A DNA stretch of 64,000 bases, from contig DLHY01000033.1 of the NCBI GenBank assembly GCA_002483445.1, forward strand, positions 20,693 through 84,692. Reading direction: 5' to 3'. The notes under the pieces were generated by a model that worked only from the letters and a program-made list of their open reading frames with translations, made no database searches and was not told the origin of the DNA. How positions within the stretch are numbered: position 1 is the first letter of the stretch; every line of letters begins with the position of its first letter. This DNA comes from Blastocatellia bacterium UBA7656 (lineage in GTDB: Bacteria > Acidobacteriota > Blastocatellia > UBA7656). The translations under genes were made by a program, and so were the position numbers. Positions 1-8,507 of this stretch are shown here, piece after piece.

Positions 1-84
1 CAGATGGGCGCAAACGGCTACCTTTCGAAGCCGATTTCGATGAGCCAGTTGCGCGATCTTGTAACGACTCTTCTCGGACAGTAG
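1..84 (+). CDS. Response regulator receiver domain, C-terminal end (partial)
   Basis: The window opens inside a reading frame that ends with TAG at 82-84. The last 27 codons read like the end of a CheY-type receiver domain: G-A-N-G-Y-L-S-K-P-I, where the Lys-Pro pair is the conserved beta5 lysine that contacts the phosphoryl group, followed by an amphipathic final helix. The stop lies two bases before the ATG of the DUF4388 gene, so the two are probably one operon. Whether this is a stand-alone receiver or the end of a larger regulator cannot be seen. Confidence 0.8.
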   Translation, partial: QMGANGYLSKPISMSQLRDLVTTLLGQ

Positions 85-86
85 AC

Positions 87-1271
87 ATGGAATTAACCGG
101 CAACCTGAGCGATTTCGCGCTGACCGACATCCTGCAAATACTCGCACTCAGCAGGAAGACGGGAGTGTTGTCGCTCGAAGGCGTGGATTTTCAGGGCAAG
201 ATATTCATCGAGGACGGGCGAGTGACCTTCTCTTCGCTTGTGCCGGGCGAGACGCTCGCCGACCGGCTGGTTCGCGAGCAGAAAATTTCGACGAGCGTGA
301 TGAAGAGCCTCAACGAAGTTGCCGGAGAAGAAGGAGTCTGGGGGCTTGAATCCCTGATAGTCGAGAGCGGCGTGATGACCAAAGAAGACCTCGAAGGGGC
401 CGCCAAGCGTCACATACGATCTGTCGTCGCCTCGCTCATCGGCATAGGCAAGGGAAGATTCTGGATCGACTTGAATCAGGACGCGCTCTTGCTTCCTCCG
501 AGCGAGATAAAACTCGCCTACGGACTCGACATCGCCGAAGTGCTGCTCGAAGCGGCCAAAGAGGCCGACGAATCGAATCGCCGTCGGCCCTATGATCAGC
601 CTCTGCCTCCGCCCGTGAGGGTCAGAGAGCAGGAAGCTTTAGCCAACATAAGAAGCCTGGTCGAGGGAGAAGAAGGAGTGGGCAGGACTGCTGCCAATAA
701 CGGCAATTACGCGGAATTCCATTCTTCGATATCGAACGTTCTTTATTCGCTGCTTATGGAGTTGCGCTCGCACTCATTCGAAGTGGAAGTGAGTCTGCTC
801 GTCATGCGGTACGCCAGCGAGATATGCAGCCGCGGGGTGTTGTTTCTCGTGAGAGAGAATGAAATCTGCGGGCTGGGCCAGTTCGGATTCAAGACGAGGG
901 TGCCGGATAAATCCGTAGATGAAGAGGTGAGAGACCTCCATCTTGCGCTTGACGACAAGAGCATATTCAGTTGGGTCGCTCAGACGGGGCGGCCTTACAT
1001 CGGGCCGATGCCTGAAGACCCTCTGCATTCGATAATGCTTTCGCATCTGGGCGGAAGCCCGCCCGGACTTTCGGTATTCGTGCTGCCGCTGATATGCCGC
1101 TCGCGCCCGATGTTCATCATCTACGGCGACAATTACCCCGGCGGCAGGGAAATGAAAGGGGTCAATGAGCTTGTCGTGCTTGTGAATCAGGCGAGCATGG
1201 TGCTGGAAAAAATTCAGCTTGAGCGAATGATCAAAAACCTCAAGGAACCCGCTGTGAGCAATCCCTCCTGA
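87..1271 (+). CDS. DUF4388 (PATAN-like) protein with C-terminal GAF-like region
   Basis: Residues 1-155 match the DUF4388/PATAN type: an opening M-E-L-T-G-N-L-S-D-F, then I-L-Q-I-L-A-L-S-R-K-T-G and G-K-I-F-I-E-D-G-R-V. This domain is usually found next to or fused with receiver domains in two-component and gliding/motility-type systems. After a linker (about 160-210), residues 215-385 look like a GAF-type sensor domain (hydrophobic strands, then a closing helix L-V-V-L-V-N-Q-A-S). There is no signal peptide or membrane segment, so it is cytoplasmic. It starts two bases after a receiver-domain gene, which supports a signalling role. The GAF assignment is by pattern only. Confidence 0.8.
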   Translation: MELTGNLSDFALTDILQILALSRKTGVLSLEGVDFQGKIFIEDGRVTFSSLVPGETLADRLVREQKISTSVMKSLNEVAGEEGVWGLESLIVESGVMTKEDLEGAAKRHIRSVVASLIGIGKGRFWIDLNQDALLLPPSEIKLAYGLDIAEVLLEAAKEADESNRRRPYDQPLPPPVRVREQEALANIRSLVEGEEGVGRTAANNGNYAEFHSSISNVLYSLLMELRSHSFEVEVSLLVMRYASEICSRGVLFLVRENEICGLGQFGFKTRVPDKSVDEEVRDLHLALDDKSIFSWVAQTGRPYIGPMPEDPLHSIMLSHLGGSPPGLSVFVLPLICRSRPMFIIYGDNYPGGREMKGVNELVVLVNQASMVLEKIQLERMIKNLKEPAVSNPS

Positions 1272-1325
1272 ATGACTCAAGCCTTCATGCCTGTCAAAAA
1301 AGCTGTTTGAAAATTTGTTATGAGC

Positions 1326-1437
1326 CGCGAAGCGGCTCGAAGAAGGTAGCCAGAGGTGAAACCTCTGGAACCGTCAAACAAACAATTCCGCGTTGGAGAC
1401 GCGGCAGATGTTCTGGCGCTCCGCTTATTGCTCCAGA
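1326..1437. repeat. Family B palindromic repeat, left portion
   Basis: This gap holds successive palindromes: GCCGCGAAGCGGC, CCAGAGGTGAAACCTCTGG and CCGCGTTGGAGACGCGG, ending near TTCTGGCGCTCC. The same order of motifs occurs at 53592-53775, where the copy is longer and closes with an inverted partner arm. Here the right arm is missing, so this copy looks truncated. It lies between the convergent DUF4388 and thioredoxin-like genes. Confidence 0.75.
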
Positions 1438-1441
1438 CTTT

Positions 1442-2089
1442 TTATTTCATGATTTGCAGGTCAGCGACAATCTGATTGGCCATCCGTTCACGAACAGTTT
1501 TATTCCCGTTGCTTCCCGGCCACTTGCCAATGATCACGCCTTTGCTGTCGATCATCAGATGAGACGGAACAACCATCGTCAATAGCGATTCCGGCTGTTG
1601 CGCCTCCTCCTTTGCCCATAGGAATGCGGGCGCGTCGATCCCAAGTGAATCAGCGAAGCTGAAGAAAGAGGAAGACTCTGATGTGAAAGACACGACATAG
1701 TACGCAAGGCCATCGCTGATCGCCTGATCGCGCTCGTAACGCATCTGATCAGCCGCGAGTTTGCACATACCGCACTCACTATCAACGGCGACGATGATCG
1801 CCGGTCGTTCGGCGATTATCGCGCTCAAGCGTGCGCCGTCGCGCGCCTTGAGATGAGAAATGTCGATCCTGTATCCGGCATCGGGTCCTGCATCTGATTT
1901 TTGTCTCAGGATGAGGCCGAAATCGAAACCTTCAGTGGAGCGGGAGGGCGATGGCCTGGGCTGAACGGCGAGTTTTTGTTTCGATGAAACGAAATACGAA
2001 GCGGCAAACATCGCCAGGATGAAAGCCGCCGCGCATTGGACTAACGGAAGAAGGTATCTCCTCAACCCGATTCGGCTATTGCCTGACAT
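1442..2089 (-). CDS. Membrane-anchored thioredoxin-like (TlpA/redoxin-type) protein
   Basis: This is a 215-residue protein if started at the ATG at 2089, which overlaps the preceding gene's stop by 14 bp and has AAGG upstream. A longer in-frame start at 2167 would overlap that gene more deeply. An N-terminal hydrophobic segment (about residues 12-33) suggests an inner-membrane anchor facing the periplasm. After it comes a thioredoxin-fold region with the redox motif C-G-M-C and flanking strands I-I-V-A-V-D and Y-Y-V-V-S-F. The H-L-M-I-D-S-K-G-V-I-I-G stretch near the end is typical of TlpA-like folds. The partner is unknown; it is translationally linked to the helical-repeat protein upstream. 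Confidence 0.7.
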   Translation of the reverse strand: MSGNSRIGLRRYLLPLVQCAAAFILAMFAASYFVSSKQKLAVQPRPSPSRSTEGFDFGLILRQKSDAGPDAGYRIDISHLKARDGARLSAIIAERPAIIVAVDSECGMCKLAADQMRYERDQAISDGLAYYVVSFTSESSSFFSFADSLGIDAPAFLWAKEEAQQPESLLTMVVPSHLMIDSKGVIIGKWPGSNGNKTVRERMANQIVADLQIMK

Positions 2090-3770
2090 CGCCTTGCCCT
2101 TTTGATTTCGTGGCTTCCTCTTTGGACACAGCGCGATGTTTTTCGAGCGTGGCGCGAAGCAGTCCATATCTCAATCCGATGCGCGTCATGCGCGGCTCTA
2201 TGGATGAAAGCGCATCTCGCGCGCCTATCTCGTCGCCCGTCAGAACTGAAAGGGGAAGACTCGATGACAGCCAACTCCAGTCCGCTTCGTTTGCAGAATC
2301 TCTCGATTTAAGCCGCTCGGCGCGGTTTATCGCCTTCACCGCCTCGTTGAAGACAGACATCGTTTCAGCGGGCATTACTTTCGCATACAGTATTGTCAAA
2401 TGCAGCAGGTAGCTGTAAAGACTCTCTGATAAATCCGCCTTGTCCAGAAGGCTGCGAGCTTCCTGAAGGAGTTCGATAGCGGAAGGGTCTCGATCATCAG
2501 CCAGTTTTTCAGATACTCGCAGTGCCACGTGACACCGCAGATGGATTGGAGTGTCCGCGATGGCTTTTCGCATCATTTGAAAGTCTTTGCGTTTGAGATA
2601 TTCCAGAGCGGATAGGGATGCCCATTCACGGCGCGCGTCGTTCCAGGCTCCAAGATGCTGCTCGTGCATGCTGCTTTTTCTGTTATCGAGAATGAAAAGG
2701 GCGCGGTCATAGTCTTTTTGCTGCACTGCGGAATTAGCTGCTCTAAGGATGTAGACCGAACGCCTGAATGAATCCGCCGCGCGGTCAGCCGCATTGAGAA
2801 AATCGTCGGACGTTTTCAGCGGTTGATCGCCTGTTTGTTCGGCGACTTCGGCCCGCGCTCCTGAAGGTAATGAATCCTGACATATGGCCGACGCCAATCG
2901 AACAGCGACAGATTGTTGAGGCAACAGTCTGTCGAATTCGGGGAGAAGGTCAGCGGCTAATGGAGCGAGGCGGCAACTATTGGTTTGATCTTGGGGCGAA
3001 GCAGGCACACGAGTGATCCAGGCGGCCATGAGCGCAAGAACTTTTGTGCAGGCATCATCAGGCAGAAGCTGTTTTCGATCAGCCCCCTGAGATATGTAAA
3101 TCGACTGCGCCAGAGCGGAGAGAAGTCGAATATCGTTTGTTGATTGCGCTCTTTCCAGAGCCTCGTTGAAGAGCGACATCGCTTGCGCAAAGTCATGCTT
3201 CTTGATGTCCCACAATAAACGGAGAGAGAGAGTCGAGCCTGCGCGAATGGATGCTGAAGCGAGTTGAGCGGCGCGTTTGGGATCTTTTTCAACGATGATC
3301 TGTGCGGCTTTGGCGAGCGTATCCCCATTTTTTTTGCGGTCAGCATCAGAAAGCTTATCGGCATCCTCGACCAGAATCGTTGTGAGTCGTTCGCCCAACT
3401 TCCAATCTATAGGTGCGATGATCGGAAACAAAGCGTGAGCAGCGGCGATTCGTTTCTGACGGGTGATGGAATCTTCCTGCAAGGGTCGGTCTTCAACTAT
3501 CTCGACCGATTTTTTCATCCACTCGCGGGAGCGACCCTTGTTGGTGTCTTCCCAGGCTTGAGCCAGTTTAGCCCACAACAACGCGCGGTCAAACGGCTGA
3601 AGATCATTTGCATCTTTGATGATGTCCCAGGTGAGATACTCCGCGCGCTCAAACCAGATGTCAGTCGGCTTCTTCTCGCGTGTTTGGCTGTCTGGCTGAC
3701 GCTTGGCAGATGATTGAGGAAAAGAGAAGGCGAAACTCACAAGAATGAAGATGATCAACCCTGAACACAT
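2076..3770 (-). CDS. Secreted helical-repeat protein of unknown function
   Basis: This 564-residue protein starts with an N-terminal signal sequence (I-I-F-I-L-V-S-F-A-F-S-F). The mature part is almost entirely helical with loosely repeated Ala/Leu/Asp-rich units (for example F-D-R-A-L-L-W-A-K-L-A-Q-A-W and A-L-A-Q-S-I-Y-I), resembling TPR/SEL-like solenoids without a clean consensus. The ATG at 3770 has GGAGG about 10 bases upstream. Its 3' end overlaps the thioredoxin-like gene, so the two are probably co-transcribed. I do not recognise the family. Confidence 0.65.
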   Translation of the reverse strand: MCSGLIIFILVSFAFSFPQSSAKRQPDSQTREKKPTDIWFERAEYLTWDIIKDANDLQPFDRALLWAKLAQAWEDTNKGRSREWMKKSVEIVEDRPLQEDSITRQKRIAAAHALFPIIAPIDWKLGERLTTILVEDADKLSDADRKKNGDTLAKAAQIIVEKDPKRAAQLASASIRAGSTLSLRLLWDIKKHDFAQAMSLFNEALERAQSTNDIRLLSALAQSIYISQGADRKQLLPDDACTKVLALMAAWITRVPASPQDQTNSCRLAPLAADLLPEFDRLLPQQSVAVRLASAICQDSLPSGARAEVAEQTGDQPLKTSDDFLNAADRAADSFRRSVYILRAANSAVQQKDYDRALFILDNRKSSMHEQHLGAWNDARREWASLSALEYLKRKDFQMMRKAIADTPIHLRCHVALRVSEKLADDRDPSAIELLQEARSLLDKADLSESLYSYLLHLTILYAKVMPAETMSVFNEAVKAINRAERLKSRDSANEADWSWLSSSLPLSVLTGDEIGARDALSSIEPRMTRIGLRYGLLRATLEKHRAVSKEEATKSKGQGDVRQ

Positions 3771-3854
3771 TCCTCAGCCTCCAACTCGGGGAAAGGGGAT
3801 TCAAATTGAGCGATGCCCGCGATAACCCTTCGCTTACATCGCTTTTCGGATCAA

Positions 3855-4157
3855 CTATTCGATCAGAGGGGGTTCCCAAGCGCAGTCTATTGTTTGATTA
3901 CAAATCACGCCATTTTCGGTGTTGTACAATGAGCATACTTGCACATTATGCCCATTCTTAAACTTAGTTTTGCATCCGAAGCTGCCGCAGCCCGCCGGAA
4001 TATCGGCTGAGGGACAAATATATTCCCCGCCGTCCAGTGCCAGTGCTGACGGGACTATGCTGGACGGAGAGCTTATAGCGCCAAACATCACTCCGAACAG
4101 AACCGAAAGCAACAATATCAGGTGGAACTTCCGTTTTGGTTCCCGAGTCATTCGCAT
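3855..4157 (-). CDS. Small secreted Cys-containing protein
   Basis: This 100-residue protein has a clear signal peptide (basic M-R-M-T-R-E-P-K-R-K, then a hydrophobic core ending near A-L-A-L-D). The mature part of about 60 residues has six cysteines (C-P, C-G, C-K-T, C-S, C-N, C-A-W), which would allow disulfides in the periplasm or outside. A run of Gs (AAGGGGG) sits at Shine-Dalgarno distance from the ATG, which supports real translation. It resembles the second small secreted protein at 4514-4846 in design but not in sequence. Function unknown. Confidence 0.6.
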   Translation of the reverse strand: MRMTREPKRKFHLILLLSVLFGVMFGAISSPSSIVPSALALDGGEYICPSADIPAGCGSFGCKTKFKNGHNVQVCSLYNTENGVICNQTIDCAWEPPLIE

Positions 4158-4513
4158 TTCCCCCTTTTCGGATTTGAGATTTTACTGCTCGAAAAAACGG
4201 TGGGATTCTACCCCCCCTCCTGTGTGAATGTCAACAAAAGAGATTTGCCTTGATCAAAAGCGCAAAGCGAGGTATGCAGTCAGGGGTGTTGCTGCTTGCC
4301 AGAGAAAACGAAACTGGCACAACAATATCCACCCACCGAAAGAGACGGGCTGGATAGCCTTCAGTTCCGGGGTAGAAAAATTACTTGCGCCTTCGAGCAG
4401 ATGCGATTAGAATACGGGCGCTGCAAAAAGGCACACTACCCCCGTACCGCCATGCAGTCGGCGGCAGGTTTGCAAAAAAGAATCAGTCGGACTCAATCAC
4501 GGAGCGAAAGTAT
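4158..4513. other. Intergenic region between two small secreted-protein genes
   Basis: These 356 bases hold the leader of the 3855-4157 gene. I saw no convincing gene: the plus-strand frames here lack ribosome-binding sites and have unbalanced composition. No clear hairpin terminator was found for the upstream small gene, so the two small genes may share a transcript. Confidence 0.4.
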
Positions 4514-4846
4514 TTATGCTCGGAACCGAATCCAGAGAAGGATCAACAACATCGTCAGCAAAGTATCGGCTCCGAAATCGGAATCCGAGGGGACTTCGCT
4601 CTGAGGGGTCTCGCTTTGAGGAACGTCCTTCGAGAAGCCGCCGCTACCGCTGCCCGATGTCGAGAGCCGTGCGTGCGAGCATTCAGGACATTCGCATTCG
4701 CACCATACATTACCAGGGCCTACATGACCTGCGAATGCAATGCCGCTATATGGCGTGGTGCTGATCGAGGAGCTAACTTTGAGCGGCGAGTTGACCAGAG
4801 GAAGCAGGAGCATGAACAAAACGGCCAGAAGAAGCTTCGATCTCAT
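4514..4846 (-). CDS. Small secreted Cys-rich protein with C-terminal hydrophobic tail
   Basis: This 110-residue protein has a strong ribosome-binding site (AGAGGAG) and a classic signal peptide (M-R-S-K, then L-L-L-A-V-L-F-M-L-L-L-P). The mature part carries a tight cysteine cluster, W-C-E-C-E-C-P-E-C, followed by a Ser/Gly-rich stretch and an acidic Ser/Pro region. It ends in a hydrophobic segment (L-L-T-M-L-L-I-L-L-W-I) and a basic R-F-R-A. Signal peptide, Cys cluster, hydrophobic tail and basic end recall bacterial C-terminal sorting signals, but no sorting enzyme is visible here. Function unknown. Confidence 0.6.
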   Translation of the reverse strand: MRSKLLLAVLFMLLLPLVNSPLKVSSSISTTPYSGIAFAGHVGPGNVWCECECPECSHARLSTSGSGSGGFSKDVPQSETPQSEVPSDSDFGADTLLTMLLILLWIRFRA

Positions 4847-5930
4847 TTCTTTCTCCTCTAACTGTGGTTTGGGCGATTCTAAGTTTCAAATCCGCCTTGC
4901 GGGATTATCTCTAGGAATTGTTACAAAGCAAGCTCTTTTCGACTATGGAAGCAAACTTGTCTCTCTGGCTGAAGATGCCCATATCTTCCGACAAATAAAT
5001 TTTCTTGAAGCAATCAGCGAAAGACTGATGGCGCTTTCTCTCCCTCAGTTTGAAAATATCGGGCTTTATTACAAGGGACTTTGTCTCAGGTGGGAGGGAC
5101 GGACGGAAGAATCTCGCGTTTTGCTCGGGAAGGTGTTTGAAGAAGGTCCGGTTTCTTACCGTGCAAGAGCGATACAATTACTTGGCAGAACCTACCTCGA
5201 TAAAGGCAACTATGAGTTTGCGCGCAGGCTTTTCACTGAAGCCAAACATTTATCCTGCCGGAACGAATATTCGGATCCTCTTGCTCTTCTTCAGTCGCAA
5301 TGGAACCTTGGAATCCTTCAAAGCGTAGACGGGGACCATAACAGATCAGCGGCCAATTTTGAGAGCCTGCGATCACTGGTCGAGGTTATCTCATCGAGAC
5401 ACCCGTCCGTTTGGTTTGATTATCAAAACAGTCTTGCAGTGGAATTGATGGAAGTCGGGCGGATCGAAGAGGCCGAACGAGCCTCTCGCATCGCCCTTGC
5501 CTCTCCTTATGCCCGCCTCTACCCGGAGTGGAGCGAAACGGCCCGTGACCTTGAAAAGAAAACCCGCCGCGCTTCCTCTTCGGTCTTGTCTCTGAGCAAC
5601 TGCGATCTTCCGCATCAAAGCGCCTCGAAATCACAGCGGCCCGAAATGCGCCCGGTCGCCGCGAGCAGCAACATAATCCGAATGCAGACAGGAATTCGCC
5701 CGGAGTCTTCCACTGCTCGCTCGCAATCGCCTGCCAGAATCCTGGCCTTCCGTGATAGAGCAAGCACGATCACGAGCGATGACATACTCAACGATCCGGT
5801 CTACCTTGAGAAGCGATATCAAATAATGGTCACGGCTGCCGAGAGTATGGACTTTCAACTGCTCGACGAAATGTACGCGGCTATCATCAGAAGAAAATTC
5901 TCAGGCAACAAACCGTTCGGCGATCAATAG
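4812..5930 (+). CDS. TPR-like repeat protein
   Basis: A helical protein of up to about 370 residues with TPR-like units in the middle (G-L-Y-Y-K-G-L-C-L-R-W-E-G-R, A-I-Q-L-L-G-R-T-Y-L-D-K-G-N-Y, V-E-L-M-E-V-G-R-I-E-E-A-E-R-A). A low-complexity Ser/Arg linker and a short conserved-looking C-terminus follow. There is no signal peptide, so it is likely cytoplasmic. The start is uncertain: the ATG at 4812 has AGGA upstream but overlaps the 5' end of the opposite-strand gene, and a TTG at 4869 is an alternative. The frame is open further upstream to 4740. TPR proteins are protein-protein scaffolds; the partner is unknown. Confidence 0.6.
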   Translation: MNKTARRSFDLISFSSNCGLGDSKFQIRLAGLSLGIVTKQALFDYGSKLVSLAEDAHIFRQINFLEAISERLMALSLPQFENIGLYYKGLCLRWEGRTEESRVLLGKVFEEGPVSYRARAIQLLGRTYLDKGNYEFARRLFTEAKHLSCRNEYSDPLALLQSQWNLGILQSVDGDHNRSAANFESLRSLVEVISSRHPSVWFDYQNSLAVELMEVGRIEEAERASRIALASPYARLYPEWSETARDLEKKTRRASSSVLSLSNCDLPHQSASKSQRPEMRPVAASSNIIRMQTGIRPESSTARSQSPARILAFRDRASTITSDDILNDPVYLEKRYQIMVTAAESMDFQLLDEMYAAIIRRKFSGNKPFGDQ

Positions 5931-5950
5931 AACAAACCCCATCTGAAAAA

Positions 5951-5982
5951 ATAAAACGCCGACGCGAATTCACCGCGCGGCG
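5951..5982 (-). terminator. Rho-independent terminator (minus strand)
   Basis: On the minus strand a GC-rich hairpin (CGCCG...CGGCG with inner CGCG/CGCG) is followed directly by TTTTATTTTTTC. It would end transcripts coming from the GNAT and cupin genes. It implies that the transcript runs about 280 bases past the cupin stop. Confidence 0.7.
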
Positions 5983-6011
5983 CTTCATTCACAATAAAAA
6001 GCTGAACACCC

Positions 6012-6197
6012 TCAGTCGCTCGCCAGCCCACTCAGATGAATCAACTCAGGAAGGGCGGGGCGCAATCGATGTTCGGGAATCTCTACGTGATCCGGCACAC
6101 GGAAACGCGGCTCACGGCTCCCGCTCATATCTAAATAAAGCTTGCGGCGCAGTTTTCTGTTGGACAGCCCTTTGTCAATCGCAGCAGTGCAACTCAA
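6012..6197 (-). CDS. Possible small ORF between cupin gene and terminator
   Basis: This 61-residue frame starts with TTG and ends 30 bases before a minus-strand terminator. The frame stays open upstream toward the cupin gene's stop. It is basic in the middle (N-R-K-L-R-R-K-L-Y-L) and unrecognised. The only support is its position inside the transcript; the ribosome-binding site is weak. It may be untranslated 3' UTR. Confidence 0.25.
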   Translation of the reverse strand: MSCTAAIDKGLSNRKLRRKLYLDMSGSREPRFRVPDHVEIPEHRLRPALPELIHLSGLASD

Positions 6198-6262
6198 GGA
6201 TTCCGATGAGGCAGGAGCAGGAGGCCGGATTCGACGATGAGGGCCAGTGCGCGGCTGGTGAT

Positions 6263-7171
6263 TCAGCGTCCCATCAGGCGACTGGCCAGAAATCGGGCGC
6301 GGCGCAGCGCGCGATAGGAGTTGTGCTTGATCGAATCCCTTACCGGCGACCGCCCGTAAGGCGCGGGCGAGAGTCCTCTTTTTCGAAGGTATGAGTTGAC
6401 GGTATAGACTATTGTTCTGCGATCAGAGCGGGGCGTGCGAAAAGTGATGCTGAACGATATCGATACATTGTCGCCCACCTTGACATAATGTGGCGCAGTC
6501 ACAGGAATATGCACGCCGTCTCCGGGGGTTAGCTCGAATCGAATGCCTCGGCTGATCTGCTCCGGGTCGAGCGTCAGATTGCGGTGACTGCCTGAAAGGT
6601 AGCGTTCGAGCATTTCTTCTGAAAGAACCTGTCTGTCGGAAGGGTCGAATATGGTTGCGAATTTTCTGCCGCGAATCTGAAGCAGGAAATTGTGTTCAGG
6701 ATCGATGTGACAGGGCGTGACCGCATCGGGCGAAGAGATGAACACGAAGCCTTCAAACCTGCACATTCCCGGATCGAGCGGCTCTGAAAATTCTCCCACC
6801 TCGGAGAGGCACTCGTTCAAAAGTTCGGCGTAGTCGGGATCGTCTTCGACATATTTCATCACCATCCACGAATTGCACTCCTCTATGCGGCGAATGGTTT
6901 CTTCTATCGAAAGTCCTGTGCGCGGTGTCAACGTGGGGTCTTGAATTATGGGTATGTTCCCCGCGTTATATTCTATGTTTTCTTCGGGGAGTCGGCGGGC
7001 AAGTTCGATGAGCCGCGGCAACTCGAACAGCGGGTGATCGCTCAATCGATGACGGACGCGAAACGGCATTCGATTGAAGTTGCGGCGGAAAGCATCGGCC
7101 TCGAATTCAATTCGCTTCGAGGTTCGAGCCGTTTCGATTTCCTGTTTTTCAGTCATCAGCGCGGAACTCAT
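6263..7171 (-). CDS. Cupin-like / JmjC-type 2-oxoglutarate oxygenase-like protein
   Basis: This 302-residue protein has the core of a JmjC/cupin_8-like fold: S-P-D-A-V-T-P-C-H-I-D-P-E-H-N carries an H-x-D iron motif, and L-L-Q-I-R-G-R-K and D-G-V-H-I-P-V-T-A-P-H-Y follow with candidate distal histidines. Such enzymes usually hydroxylate proteins or small molecules using Fe(II) and 2-oxoglutarate. The C-terminus is Arg-rich. The ATG at 7171 has GAGGTG upstream. The start overlaps the end of the GNAT gene by 23 bp, so the two are translated together and probably act in one pathway. The substrate is not evident. Confidence 0.75.
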   Translation of the reverse strand: MSSALMTEKQEIETARTSKRIEFEADAFRRNFNRMPFRVRHRLSDHPLFELPRLIELARRLPEENIEYNAGNIPIIQDPTLTPRTGLSIEETIRRIEECNSWMVMKYVEDDPDYAELLNECLSEVGEFSEPLDPGMCRFEGFVFISSPDAVTPCHIDPEHNFLLQIRGRKFATIFDPSDRQVLSEEMLERYLSGSHRNLTLDPEQISRGIRFELTPGDGVHIPVTAPHYVKVGDNVSISFSITFRTPRSDRRTIVYTVNSYLRKRGLSPAPYGRSPVRDSIKHNSYRALRRARFLASRLMGR

Positions 7172-8435
7172 GATTCACCTCGGTTTTATGATTCATCCGA
7201 TCGTCGTTTCTCATTTTGCGGCGAAGCCATCTCATAAGCGGCATAAGCGAAACCGCAAGGTCGCCGGCTCGACGGCCCGAAGAGATGAGGATGGATTGTA
7301 TCGCTCTGCGATCAAGCCACAATCGGTTGACCATAGGATGATTCGACCTCGCGCACGAATCCATCCATTGGATTGAAGGCTGACGGTGAAGGCGGCGAAC
7401 ATTTTCGACTTCGAGCAGCAGGCCCGGAGAACTGCGGGCGTGGTCTTCGTCAAACGCTATCTTGAAAGCGAATGACCCCGCGCCTGAAATGAAATTGCAC
7501 TTCATGGCTATGGCTTGATGGTCGAGCCTCAATGCCATCATCATCAGTTTGTTTCTTTGGAAAGCCTCGGTCATGACAGCGATGAAATACTCTCGGTTCG
7601 CTTCATCGCAGGCCATCGCCGATTGGTTCCTGCCTTTCCACCCCTTGCTTTCAAGTTCGAGGAATTCTTCAATCCACGCGCGAAGGTCTTCGCCTGAGTC
7701 GAAAACTGAATACTCAATTTGTCCGAATTCGAGAAGCGCCCTTTCCTTGCGACGCAAATCCTTTCTATGCTCGCGCGACATGGCACGGCGCAGATAGGAG
7801 TCGGCGTCAGCGCGGGGACGAAGCAGGGCGCGCGTGTGCATGTCCGAAACGAAGTTCAATGCGGCTCTCTGGTTGAGCGCATCTATGAGCGCGTGATGAA
7901 AAGGCCCGTCGGCGGACACTGACTGAAATTCGATCAGCGACGGCTCGCTTCTTTCTCTTTCAAGCCAGTTGAAAAAAGTTGATAGAACTTCGCTCGCGCA
8001 ATCGGCCCTCACGAGCGGAGTGCAAAGAGAGCAATAGACATACTGCCAGAGTTGGAGAACCTTGAGCGGAAGCCCTTTGTAACGCGATTGGAATTCTATG
8101 GGGAAGAGTCCGCAAAGCACCGGCGGGCCGTTGGGTCGCGCTTTGTCTTTGGCATAGATGAGCGCGATTCGAATTTTGTCTGAGCCGAATTTCCTCAGAG
8201 CCGGCAGGAGCATCCACGATTCATAAAACACATTAGGTTCAAGAGCCGAGATCGCAAGACCGTCCCACGCTTCGATGTGATCTTCTAACAGTCGGGGATC
8301 ATCAATCAGGAGGACAGACATCTCCTCGCGGTTCGCCGCAGGGCTGACCGTCGGAGCGGTCTCTTCGATTGTTTGCAGCCCGGAGAGCGGCGTTAAAGAA
8401 GAGGCTTCAATCGAGTGTCTGCTACTGGTAATCAC
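7149..8435 (-). CDS. GNAT-family acetyltransferase (CelD/BcsL, Acetyltransf_6-like)
   Basis: This 428-residue protein has the two-lobed GNAT layout of the CelD/BcsL group. The N-lobe contains V-F-Y-E-S-W-M-L-L-P-A-L. The C-lobe contains the helix S-R-E-H-R-K-D-L-R-R-K-E-R, then L-E-S-K-G-W-K-G-R and a core A-I-A-M-K-C-N-F-I. Members transfer acyl or aminoacyl groups to polysaccharides or peptides. The start is ambiguous: GTG at 8435 has no good ribosome-binding site, and the ATG at 8321 has GAGGAG directly adjacent. It overlaps the cupin-like gene downstream. Confidence 0.75.
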   Translation of the reverse strand: MITSSRHSIEASSLTPLSGLQTIEETAPTVSPAANREEMSVLLIDDPRLLEDHIEAWDGLAISALEPNVFYESWMLLPALRKFGSDKIRIALIYAKDKARPNGPPVLCGLFPIEFQSRYKGLPLKVLQLWQYVYCSLCTPLVRADCASEVLSTFFNWLERERSEPSLIEFQSVSADGPFHHALIDALNQRAALNFVSDMHTRALLRPRADADSYLRRAMSREHRKDLRRKERALLEFGQIEYSVFDSGEDLRAWIEEFLELESKGWKGRNQSAMACDEANREYFIAVMTEAFQRNKLMMMALRLDHQAIAMKCNFISGAGSFAFKIAFDEDHARSSPGLLLEVENVRRLHRQPSIQWMDSCARSNHPMVNRLWLDRRAIQSILISSGRRAGDLAVSLMPLMRWLRRKMRNDDRMNHKTEVNHEFRADD

Positions 8436-8507
8436 ACTCAGAATAAATGCCGAATGGCCCCGGTTTTTTACTGGGAGGCACCCGTTTTTCCCTCTACTTT
8501 CAGGGGG

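Noticed and set aside
4228..4604. Plus-strand frames between the two small secreted-protein genes
   Set aside because: Basic, low-complexity products without ribosome-binding sites; partly antisense to the second small gene.
8436..8507. Hairpin ACTGGGAGGCACCCGT with a T-run as a terminator between receptor and GNAT gene
   Set aside because: The T-run follows on the plus strand only, while both genes are on the minus strand.
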